From contig CALUOQ010000007.1 in assembly GCA_944322325.1 (NCBI GenBank), positions 62,001 through 126,000 of the forward strand: a stretch of 64,000 nucleotides of DNA. The letters run 5' to 3'. Shown here in pieces: positions 51,402 through 57,511 of the stretch. The DNA comes from an uncultured Alloprevotella sp. (lineage in GTDB: Bacteria > Bacteroidota > Bacteroidia > Bacteroidales > Bacteroidaceae). Under the pieces are notes generated by a model that was not told the DNA's origin, ran no database searches, and saw nothing but the letters and a program-made list of their open reading frames with translations. The position numbers and the translations under genes were made by a program. How positions within the stretch are numbered: the first letter of the stretch is position 1; every line of letters starts with the position of its first letter.

Positions 51402-51935
51402 TTAGTTATTATTCTTGTACATTCTCGTCAATTTCCTGACCGTATCGCCGCCGTAGCTTCCTGCGGTCATGTCGATAAACTCCCGGATGGTGAACTCGTC
51501 GCGGCTTTTGTCTATCCCGTGGTCGCGGCAGAACGCCTCACGCCCGGCGCGGCATGAGCCGGTCAGCACGTGATGCCACATGAACAGCTCGGATGCAGGG
51601 TATCTTCGGTCCGCGTCGGGAAAGTGCTCACGGAACGCGGCGAGGCGCTCCTGTTCCGTCCGGTCGTCGTAGAGCTTCTCATTAAGTGACATGAGCGCAT
51701 CTCGTGCCGTGTCGCCGTGCGCGAAATTTCTTCCTTCCTTTGCTATATAACACGGAGTTAGAGTAAGGTCAGACTGCAATATAGCTCCTCGGGCCATGTT
51801 CCCGTGTACGGAATATATTACGGTATCCACACAGTCTATTTTGTAAACATTGTTTCCGGATATTGATTTTATACCGGAACCGGAACCGAAATCGGAACCG
51901 GACTCTACCCGTACGAACTCTTCTATCGTTTCCAT
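51402..51935 (-). CDS. Conserved phage protein, unknown function
   Basis: 177 residues. The stretch YKIDCVDTVIYSVHGNMARGAILQSDLTLTPCYIAKEGRNFAHGDTARDAL and ELFMWHHVLTGSCRAGREAFCRDHGI is recognisable as a conserved phage family, with candidate metal ligands (HH, Cys) but no assigned role. Residues 11-22 (SGSDFGSGSGIK) are encoded by a short ACCGGA hexamer repeat. Its start overlaps the DUF6948-like gene by 13 bases. Confidence 0.6.
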   Translation of the reverse strand: METIEEFVRVESGSDFGSGSGIKSISGNNVYKIDCVDTVIYSVHGNMARGAILQSDLTLTPCYIAKEGRNFAHGDTARDALMSLNEKLYDDRTEQERLAAFREHFPDADRRYPASELFMWHHVLTGSCRAGREAFCRDHGIDKSRDEFTIREFIDMTAGSYGGDTVRKLTRMYKNNN

Positions 51936-52222
51936 TCCTTTACCGATTTGATGCTTTCAGACGATACCGGAGTACACGGTATGACCTCTATCGCGTCGAG
52001 AATCTCGATTTCATCCACCGTTACCGTGAACTTGCATTTTTCAGGCGCTTTCGTGCCGTCCTTGGCCAGCTGTGAGATACTTGCCGCGCCGTCCCAATAC
52101 CACAGGCGGCGGCAATTCGTCAGCCTTACCTCGCGTCCGTCACGTGCGGCCAAAACTCCGAAGAATACGCCGCTTGCTTCACATCTTACGATTACTTCCT
52201 TTCCGATAAATTTACTTTCCAT
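51923..52222 (-). CDS. DUF6948-like phage protein
   Basis: 99 residues. VIVRCEASGVFFGVLAARDGREVRLTNCRRLWYWDGAASISQLAKDGTKAPEKCKFTVTVDEIEIL agrees with the DUF6948 pattern (VR...AGV..G.....G.EV.L...RRLWYWDGAASL.QLA..GT..P..CKF). It is beta-rich and often found with replication or early genes in Bacteroidetes phages. Function unknown. Confidence 0.8.
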   Translation of the reverse strand: MESKFIGKEVIVRCEASGVFFGVLAARDGREVRLTNCRRLWYWDGAASISQLAKDGTKAPEKCKFTVTVDEIEILDAIEVIPCTPVSSESIKSVKEWKR

Positions 52223-52308
52223 TGTTACTTGTTTTTTTAGTTAGGGGTTGTTGTTTGATTGTTTGTTTGGTTTTGATGGGGCGAATGTGGCCGATGAGTG
52301 GCGCCCGC

Positions 52309-52336
52309 CAATTCTCAACTGTCCATTGCCGATTGC
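52309..52336. repeat. Heptamer repeat tract 14 with linker
   Basis: A CGATGAGTGGCGCCCGCC linker before CAATTCTCAACTGTCCATTG units, overlapping the 3' end of the next gene. Confidence 0.7.
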
Positions 52337-52647
52337 TCACCCAGTTTCGCCCAGCGTCGGAACGCCTTGTCGAAGGCGTCGAGGTCCTCGAAGTAGTGGC
52401 CGCGCTCCGCGGGGGCTACGACGCCCTTGAACTGGTCGAAGTAGCGGTTCATGGTGCGCTCCACGGCGGCGAGCAGGTGCTTCGTCTCGCCCAGCAGGAG
52501 GCCGTACTTTTTCAGCTCGCCCTCGGCCTCGCCGTAGAGTACGTAGGCCTCCGAGACGAGCAGGTAGGCGGCCGAGAGGAGTTCGTTCACGCGCCGGTCG
52601 GCGCCGTCACGTCGGGCGCGCTCCCAGCATTCTTTCTTGGCTTGCAT
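52315..52647 (-). CDS. Helical phage protein, unknown function
   Basis: 110 residues from MQAKKECWERARRDGADRRVNELLSAAYLLVSEAYVLYGEAEGELKKYGLLLGETKHLLAAVERTMNRYFDQFKG. Almost entirely helical with a coiled-coil tendency. Codons upstream of Met26 read 9-nt repeat DNA (GPFAPISPICP) and are not counted. The last residues (GEQSAMDS) come from heptamer units. No family is recognised. Confidence 0.5.
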   Translation of the reverse strand: MQAKKECWERARRDGADRRVNELLSAAYLLVSEAYVLYGEAEGELKKYGLLLGETKHLLAAVERTMNRYFDQFKGVVAPAERGHYFEDLDAFDKAFRRWAKLGEQSAMDS

Positions 52648-52720
52648 GGTGGTATTTGGCTTTTTGGTGGGACAAATGGGGCTTATGGGGGCGAATGGGC
52701 CGAATGAGCCACCGCCCGCC

Positions 52721-52755
52721 AATTGTCAATTGTCCATTATCAATTCTCAATTGTC
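52721..52755. repeat. Heptamer repeat tract 15
   Basis: AATTGTCAATTGTCCATTATC inverted-type units only. The preceding 9-nt units (52665-52712) and ACCGCCCGCC linker complete the composite. It encodes the last residues (KTIEN) of the next gene. Confidence 0.78.
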
Positions 52756-53384
52756 TTGTGCGGGTGGCGTCGGGTGCGTTCGCCGTATCGCGGCGCCTCG
52801 GCCTGCTCCATCGCGCGGAACTCGGCCTGTACGTCGCGTGTGGCGGCGGCTTCGGCGGCTTCGACAGCGGCGTGGCGCAGGGCGGCTTCCATCGCCCGCA
52901 GCGGTTCGGTGCCTGCCAGGCGGGCGAGCGTGTCGAGCGAGTGCCACGCCGCGGGGCTCAGGTGGCGCAGCAGGGCGGCCAGCGCCGAGGCCGCGTCCGT
53001 GCGGCAGGTGAAGCCTCCGTCCTCGCGGGCCGTGAGGCGGCGCACCTCGTGGCGCCGGCGGCCGGCCACGTCGAAGAGGGCCACCACCTCCCTGAGCTTC
53101 CGCTCGGGCGGCGGGGACGGGGCCGTCGTCACCAGGCGGCTGCGCCGGTTCTCGAATCCCTCGAACAGGCGGGCCGCCTCCCAGAGCGAGGCTGTGCGGG
53201 CGTCGGTCTGCGAGGCGAGGTCCTCGCCCCCGGCGTCCGCCTGGCGCAGGAAGGCCGAGAGCAGGTACTGCACGATTTCGTAGATGGAGCGGAAACCGTA
53301 GCGGTCGCGTATGCGTTCGAGGCGCCGCTTCGTCTCGAGGCTGACCTTGGCCGTCACGTTGACGGTGCGTTTGTCTTTCTTCAT
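52740..53384 (-). CDS. Ribbon-helix-helix-like DNA-binding protein
   Basis: 214 residues from MKKDKRTVNVTAKVSLETKRRLERIRDRYGFRSIYEIVQYLLSAFLRQAD. The N-terminal 50 residues have the strand-helix-helix spacing of RHH/Arc-type proteins (VNVTAKVS.ETK.RLERI....GF.S.YE.VQYLL). The rest is helical and Arg/Ala-rich. It could regulate early genes, but no operator can be assigned. It ends in repeat-encoded KTIEN. Confidence 0.55.
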   Translation of the reverse strand: MKKDKRTVNVTAKVSLETKRRLERIRDRYGFRSIYEIVQYLLSAFLRQADAGGEDLASQTDARTASLWEAARLFEGFENRRSRLVTTAPSPPPERKLREVVALFDVAGRRRHEVRRLTAREDGGFTCRTDAASALAALLRHLSPAAWHSLDTLARLAGTEPLRAMEAALRHAAVEAAEAAATRDVQAEFRAMEQAEAPRYGERTRRHPHKTIEN

Positions 53385-53406
53385 GGGGTTGCGTGTTTCT
53401 TGTCTT

Positions 53407-53685
53407 TCAACGGGCGGGCGCCCCGGCGTCCGGCTCAATGAACACGACGCTGCGGCGGTCGGGCCGCTCGTGCGCCATGCAGCGCACCCAGGGCCGGCAG
53501 TCGGCGGGCGTGCCCGTCGCCCCGGCGGCCTCGTGCAGGAAGCGCAGGGCGCACGCGAGGCAGGGACTGTCGCGGTAGTGCCGGCGGATGGGAGCGTCGA
53601 CGGGGACGAGGCGCAGCAGGCGCCCGTCCGGGGCGCAGAGGCCCGGCGTGAAGCTCGCGCCGGATGGGTTGTTCGTACTGTCCAT
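53407..53685 (-). CDS. Small cysteine-containing phage protein
   Basis: 92 residues from MDSTNNPSGASFTPGLCAPDGRLLRLVPVDAPIRRHYRDSPCLACALRFLHEAAG. The cysteines (LCAPDG, PCLACA, DCRPWVRC) could bind zinc. No family recognised. Position among early genes suggests an accessory role. Confidence 0.45.
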   Translation of the reverse strand: MDSTNNPSGASFTPGLCAPDGRLLRLVPVDAPIRRHYRDSPCLACALRFLHEAAGATGTPADCRPWVRCMAHERPDRRSVVFIEPDAGAPAR

Positions 53686-53733
53686 TCTCATTTCTTAATT
53701 GTCCATTATCAATTCTCGATTGTCCATTGTCGT
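53680..53733. repeat. Heptamer repeat tract 16
   Basis: CATTCTCATTTCTTAATTGTC then CATTATCAATTCTCGATTGTC units. It spans from the start of one small gene to the stop of the next. Confidence 0.75.
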
Positions 53734-53972
53734 CAGCTTCCCCATTTCCTTGCCGAGGCGTCGCGGCGCTCGCGCCATAGGCGGGCGTACTCGTCCGTGG
53801 CGCGGCCGGGCGGGGTGTAGATGACGGTGCGGCTGTCCACCCTCAGCGGGACGAGCCGCCGCCCGGCGGTGCGCTCCCGGTGGAGGCGTATGGCCTCGGC
53901 CAGCCCGTCGGAGGCGGCCGACATGTCGGGCTTGCTGTCCGCAAATGGACTTTTCTTCGGTTTTACTCTCAT
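53733..53972 (-). CDS. Small phage protein, unknown function
   Basis: 79 residues. LVPLRVDSRTVIYTPPGRATDEYARLWRERRDASARKWGS resembles a short early protein family of Bacteroidetes prophages with a TVI-(x)-PPxxATxEYA core. The start MRVKPKKSPF follows a purine-rich leader. No function can be assigned. Confidence 0.5.
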   Translation of the reverse strand: MRVKPKKSPFADSKPDMSAASDGLAEAIRLHRERTAGRRLVPLRVDSRTVIYTPPGRATDEYARLWRERRDASARKWGS

Positions 53973-54010
53973 GTTTTCCCGGTGTTATACCTTGGTTGAT
54001 AGACTTTTTT

Positions 54011-54065
54011 CAGTTGACAGTTGACAATTCTCAATTGTCCATTGTCGTCAATTCCCTGCTGTCCA
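54011..54065. repeat. Heptamer repeat tract 17
   Basis: CAGTTGACAGTTGACAATTC then inverted CAATTGTCCATTGTCGTC units. It contains the stop of the cysteine-rich gene. Confidence 0.82.
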
Positions 54066-54350
54066 TTCCCCGCAGGCCGGCTCGTCGGGGAATACGGCGC
54101 GGTCCGTGCGCCTCTCGCAGCGCATCAGTATCCAGCCGCCGGCGTGGGCGCGGTTCTCGTGGCGCTCTATCCATGCGGAATGGGCACACGTGCGGCAGGT
54201 GGCCTCCGGCCGGCAGCGCCAGTCGGGGCAGGGCGCCATGCCCGGCAGGGGGCGGCGGAGCGCCGACGCGGCACAGTGGCGCAGGCCCGACGGGTCGACC
54301 GCCAGGTGGGCGCACGTGTCGCAGCCCGGGCGCTGCCGGCGGCGCTTCAT
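54048..54350 (-). CDS. Cysteine-rich small phage protein
   Basis: 100 residues from MKRRRQRPGCDTCAHLAVDPSGLRHC. Two similar CxxCAH units (CDTCAH, CRTCAH) and further cysteines (DWRC, MRCERR) suggest two zinc knuckles. Its ATG overlaps the SSB stop (ATGA), so it is coupled to SSB and could work with it on DNA. A longer frame to 54857 is antisense-like, Arg-rich and rejected. Confidence 0.6.
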   Translation of the reverse strand: MKRRRQRPGCDTCAHLAVDPSGLRHCAASALRRPLPGMAPCPDWRCRPEATCRTCAHSAWIERHENRAHAGGWILMRCERRTDRAVFPDEPACGEWTAGN

Positions 54351-54793
54351 CGCCAGCCTCCCGCCCCGGCGCCGGGGCCGTATCCGCCCGTCACGGCTGC
54401 GGGCCGCGGCTGGGGCTGCTGGGGCTGCTGTGCGGGCTGGCCGGGTGCGGCGTCTGTGCGGGGCTGTAGCAGCTCGATGCTCTGCACGACGACCTCCGTG
54501 ACGTAGTGCACCATCTGGTTCTGGTCCTTGTACTGGCGCGTCCTGAGCTCGCCTTCGAGGTAGAGGCGGTCGCCGCGCCGGACGTAGCGGCCGATGACGT
54601 CCACCAGGGCGGGTACGCCGCAGACGATGTTGTGGAACTCCGTGCGCTCCGGCACGTCGCGGCCCTCGCGGGTGCGGTAGCCGCGCTTGTGGGTGGCCAG
54701 CGAGAAACTGGCCGACTTGCCCCCGCCCTCGAACGAGGCGATGCGGGGCTGCTGGCATACGTTGCCCAGCAGTATGACTTTGTTTACGCTCAT
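54347..54793 (-). CDS. ssb: Phage single-stranded DNA-binding protein
   Basis: 148 residues. The OB fold begins MSVNKVILLGNVCQQPRI, with FSLATHKRG, TEFHNIVCGVPALVDVIGRYVRRGDRLYLEGELRTRQYKD. The C terminus is Gln/Pro/Gly-rich and ends GAGAGGWR, without the acidic DDDIPF-like tip by which host SSB recruits replication and repair proteins. That suggests it coats phage DNA but does not bind host SSB partners in the usual way. Confidence 0.93.
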   Translation of the reverse strand: MSVNKVILLGNVCQQPRIASFEGGGKSASFSLATHKRGYRTREGRDVPERTEFHNIVCGVPALVDVIGRYVRRGDRLYLEGELRTRQYKDQNQMVHYVTEVVVQSIELLQPRTDAAPGQPAQQPQQPQPRPAAVTGGYGPGAGAGGWR

Positions 54794-54796
54794 AAG

Positions 54797-54880
54797 CAGT
54801 TGACAGTTGACAGTTGATAATTGACAGTTGACAGTTGACGAATTGATAATTGTCCATTGTCAGCTGTCCATTGTCAATTC
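54797..54880. repeat. Heptamer repeat tract 18
   Basis: CAGTTGACAGTTGATAATTG units then inverted units. It includes the 50-bp composite block copy at 54839-54888 and the stop of the DUF6633-like gene. Confidence 0.88.
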
Positions 54881-55555
54881 CTCAGAGGCCCCATTGGCCT
54901 CATCATGGTTCACCCCCAGCAGCCGGCGTACGCCGTCCGAGAGGCGCAGCCAGCGGGCGGCCTCGGCGTCGCCAAGGCGCGAGAGGCGCCGTAGCTCGCA
55001 GCGGTAGGCCTCGTAGCTCATGGCCCCGACGCCGCGGGCCGTGCGGGCGGCGCCGGGGCCGTCCGCCGTGGCCGCCAGGTGGCGGTTCCAGCTCTGGCGG
55101 TCGGCCTCACGGGCGCGTTCGGCGTCGTACTCGCGGAGCCACAGCAGCACCATTTGGCCGTCCAGCCGGTTGTAGACGCGGCCGTAGCTCCCCTTCATGG
55201 CGCGGCGCAGGCAGAGCTTCAGGTCGTCCGTCTGAAGGTGGGGGAAGTCCTCAAGGATGAGGTCCACGGTCATGGCCACCTGCCGGTCGCTCATGGGCTG
55301 GGCCACGTTGAAGAACTCCAGCGCGTCCGTCACGAGCCACGCCACGGCCGCCCGGGCCACCGTCAGGCCCTCCTCGCGGCGCAGTGCGCCCAGCGTGGGT
55401 TCGCCGCTGCCGAGCACGGCGTCAATGTTCAGGGCCGGCAGTGCCGCGAAGTATTTGCTCGGCGAGGTCCTTAAGGCGGCCAGCCGGCCGTCCGGCTGTG
55501 GTGGTTGCGGCGCGGGACACCCCGGCGCCGTGGGTTGCGTTCTGAGATGTTTCAT
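54860..55555 (-). CDS. DUF6633-like replication-region protein
   Basis: 231 residues from MKHLRTQPTAPGC. The core AQPMSDRQVAMTVDLILEDFPHLQTDDLKLCLRRAMKGSYGRVYNRLDGQMVLLWLREYDAERA agrees with DUF6633, which accompanies phage replication initiators. The N terminus overlaps the initiator gene by 134 bases in another frame. The C terminus DEANGASEELTMDS is encoded by 9-nt and 7-nt repeats. Confidence 0.78.
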   Translation of the reverse strand: MKHLRTQPTAPGCPAPQPPQPDGRLAALRTSPSKYFAALPALNIDAVLGSGEPTLGALRREEGLTVARAAVAWLVTDALEFFNVAQPMSDRQVAMTVDLILEDFPHLQTDDLKLCLRRAMKGSYGRVYNRLDGQMVLLWLREYDAERAREADRQSWNRHLAATADGPGAARTARGVGAMSYEAYRCELRRLSRLGDAEAARWLRLSDGVRRLLGVNHDEANGASEELTMDS

Positions 55556-56630
55556 CGTAGTTTCCTTCCAAGATTCTGACAAAGTTTCGGGGCCTCATGA
55601 CCCAGTCGAAGTCGGCGCGCCAGTCGCGGTCGTTGCCCCCGCAGAGGAAGCGCGAGCGGCACGCCCGGCGGATGACCTCAAGGACGGTCCCGGCGCCGTG
55701 CTCGGCGCAGCGGGCGCGGAGGGCGGCGCGGCGCGACTCGGTCATGACCGTCACGACGGGCAGGCGGCCCATCGCCGCCACGTTCCACGCCTGGACGATT
55801 CCCTCGTAGTCCACGGCCACCGGCCCCGGACTCTCCGAGGCCGCCCCGGGCTCTCTCGGCGAAGAAGCTGGCGCGCCCTCGTGGCGCGGCGGCTTCTTTG
55901 ACCCGCCGTCAGGCGGGGCTTCTTCTCCCCTCCCTGTTCCTTTTCCCTGCTCCCTGTTCCCTTTCCCTGTTCCCTGTTCCGGGGTCGAGCCGCTCGTCGA
56001 GTCGTTCGTCGAGTCGTTCGTCGAGCCGCTCGTCGAGTCGTTCGTCGAGTCGTTCGTCGAGTCGTTCGTCGAGTCGTTCGTCGAGCCGCTCGTCGAGTCG
56101 TTCGTCGAGTCGTTCGTCGAGTCGTTCGTCGAGCCGTTCGTCGAGCCGTTCGTCGAGCCGCTCGCGGAATGGTTCGCGGCGCAACCCCGCTCATTTGCCT
56201 CATTGGCCACACAGGGCCTACAGGCGGCGGTGGCCTCATCGGCCCCATCAAGGTCAGCCCCCGGCCTGATGAGCCGCAGCAGGGCGGCGTCGGCCTCGGG
56301 CATGGGGAAACGGCTCGGCACCGGGCGGTCTATCCGCTGATGCCTACGGAAGTTCATTATGAAACCTATCTTCTGGCGGGCCAGGCCCGCCTGGTACACC
56401 CGGACCAGGTCATGGCCCGTTAGTTCGTTCATCCACTTTTCCATCGTTTCAATCCTGACCTCATCGTACATGAAGGCGTGGCTTGCCAAATAGTACGCGT
56501 TCCACCTTAAAAGACCTTCATCGTCACTCAAGTTCAGGCAACAGAGAAACAACAGACGTGCACCGTGCGAGAGCAGGCCCACCTTCTCGTCTTCCCAAAA
56601 CTCCGGCTTTATCGTCCTGATGCGTGCCAT
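55422..56630 (-). CDS. Replication initiator-like protein (DUF4373-type) with repeat hinge
   Basis: 402 residues from MARIRTIKPEFWEDEKVGLLSHGARLLFLCCLNLSDDEGLLRWNAYYLASHAFMYDEV, the standard opening of phage winged-helix replication proteins. Residues about 150-215 are a (ST-N/S-D/G)n hinge encoded by a 12-bp tandem repeat, followed by a GTGKGNREQGKGTG segment from 7-nt repeats. The C-terminal domain (VQAWNVAAMGRLPVVTVMTESRRAALRARCAEHG and GGNDRDWRADFDWVMRPRNFVRILEGNYD) is typical of the family and would act with host DnaB. Starts beyond 56630 read heptamer DNA. Confidence 0.82.
   Translation of the reverse strand: MARIRTIKPEFWEDEKVGLLSHGARLLFLCCLNLSDDEGLLRWNAYYLASHAFMYDEVRIETMEKWMNELTGHDLVRVYQAGLARQKIGFIMNFRRHQRIDRPVPSRFPMPEADAALLRLIRPGADLDGADEATAACRPCVANEANERGCAANHSASGSTNGSTNGSTNDSTNDSTNDSTSGSTNDSTNDSTNDSTNDSTSGSTNDSTNDSTSGSTPEQGTGKGNREQGKGTGRGEEAPPDGGSKKPPRHEGAPASSPREPGAASESPGPVAVDYEGIVQAWNVAAMGRLPVVTVMTESRRAALRARCAEHGAGTVLEVIRRACRSRFLCGGNDRDWRADFDWVMRPRNFVRILEGNYDETSQNATHGAGVSRAATTTAGRPAGRLKDLAEQILRGTAGPEH
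55930..55980. repeat. Purine/pyrimidine 7-nt repeat in the initiator gene
   Basis: TTCCCTG / CTCCCTG units, on the minus strand GGGAACAGGGAA-like. Encodes EQGTGKGNREQGKGTG. Confidence 0.78.
55984..56165. repeat. 12-bp tandem repeat, about 14-15 units
   Basis: Units GTCGAGTCGTTC with GAGCCGCTC variants in register. Encodes the STND/STSG/STNG hinge of the replication initiator. Confidence 0.92.
56184..56262. repeat. 9-nt repeat array 4 in the initiator gene
   Basis: GCCTCATTGGCC and CCTCATCGGCCCCATCAAGG units on either side of the non-repeat AGGGCCTACAGGCGG. Encodes GADLDGADEATAA...ANEANE. Confidence 0.68.
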
Positions 56631-56644
56631 GAGCGCAGCTTGAT

Positions 56645-56724
56645 TTACAGTTGACAGTTGATAATTTACAGTTGACGAATTGATAATTGTCAATTGTCAA
56701 TTGTCAATTGTCCATTGTCAATTT
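56645..56724. repeat. Heptamer repeat tract 19
   Basis: TTACAGTTGACAGTTGATAA units then four inverted units. Contains the fourth composite block (56676-56732), one 7-bp unit longer than the others, and the DUF4406-like stop codon. Confidence 0.88.
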
Positions 56725-57351
56725 CTCAGAGGCCTCATCTGCCTCATTCGCCTCCTTGATTCCGCCGAAGCACTCGCTCATCGCCGTGGCCAGACGGAAA
56801 ACCCGGCGCACGGGTGTATGGTTCGCCATCTCGTTAGCCAGCTTGGCGGCTATGTCCATCGTCTTGCCGAAAATGGCCGAGCCCGAAAGCTCCCCGCGGT
56901 AGGCAAGGGCCAGATAGCCGTCCGAGACCATGCCCAGCGAGCACATCACGACGCCGGCGCGGCGGAAGCGCGTCGTGTCCTCCTCCAGCCTCCCCTCCTC
57001 CGAGAGGGTCAGCACCCGCAGGCCGTACGTGATGGCGGCCAGCGCCTCCGTGCGGCAGCCCTTCGAGTAGCGCACCTCCGTGGGGCACTCCTTCGTGTCC
57101 GCTGCCGCCGGGTGCAGCAGCAGGGCGTCGCACCCCAGCAGCGCCTCCACCGAGCGCCCCATGGCCCGCGCCGTCTCCGAGGCCGAGGGCGCGATGGTCT
57201 CCGGCGCCCCTGATTGTCCATTGTCCATTAGCCTCAAGGGGTTCACCGCCTCGTGGCCCGCGGCCACGACTTTCTCACTGAGCGCGTCCGCCTCGCGAAG
57301 CGCCTCCTTCCATTCCCGCCCCGTGACGGGCACTTGTACGTAAACTTTCAT
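56704..57351 (-). CDS. DUF4406/deoxyribosyltransferase-like protein with repeat insertions
   Basis: 215 residues from MKVYVQVPVTGREWKEALREADALSEKVVAAGHEAVNPLRL. The opening (x-VP-V-TGRE...A) and MGRSVEALLGCDALLLHP match DUF4406-type nucleoside 2-deoxyribosyltransferase relatives. A second helical part (DGYLALAYRGELSGSAIFGKTMDIAAKLANEM) follows. MDNGQS near residue 40 is encoded by two heptamers (57217-57233), and the C terminus KEANEADEASEKLTMDN by 9-nt and 7-nt repeats. Upstream codons to 57486 are repeat DNA and are rejected. Confidence 0.65.
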   Translation of the reverse strand: MKVYVQVPVTGREWKEALREADALSEKVVAAGHEAVNPLRLMDNGQSGAPETIAPSASETARAMGRSVEALLGCDALLLHPAAADTKECPTEVRYSKGCRTEALAAITYGLRVLTLSEEGRLEEDTTRFRRAGVVMCSLGMVSDGYLALAYRGELSGSAIFGKTMDIAAKLANEMANHTPVRRVFRLATAMSECFGGIKEANEADEASEKLTMDN

Positions 57352-57391
57352 TTTCTTCTTACCGTTTTTTGGTTGGTTATTGATTGTGTGC

Positions 57392-57437
57392 GTGTAGTCG
57401 CGTGTATTTCCGGGTGTAGTTCCCGGTTTTCCGGGGT
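57392..57437. repeat. 22-bp direct repeat with TTTCCGG ends
   Basis: GTGTAGTCGCGTGTATTTCC at 57392 and GTGTAGTTCCCGGTTTTCC at 57414, followed by GGGGTATA, the same junction seen at 29823-29830 and 49851-49858. Confidence 0.72.
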
Positions 57438-57442
57438 ATATT

Positions 57443-57511
57443 TTCAATGGACAGTTGACAGTTGACAGTTGACAATTATTCTCCATTGTCCATTGTCCAT
57501 TCTCAATTGTC
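57443..57511. repeat. Heptamer repeat tract 20
   Basis: AATGGACAGTTGACAGTTG units, then inverted CATTGTCCATTGTCCATTCTC units. Contains the stop of the next small membrane gene. Confidence 0.87.

Noticed and set aside
55984-56165. CRISPR-like array
   Set aside because: Units are contiguous 12-mers with no spacers, in frame inside a replication gene; no cas genes in the window.
27374-57511. CRISPR or tRNA-like interpretation of the heptamer tracts
   Set aside because: Unit length is 7 nt, there are no unique spacers, and the left and right halves are mutually inverted.
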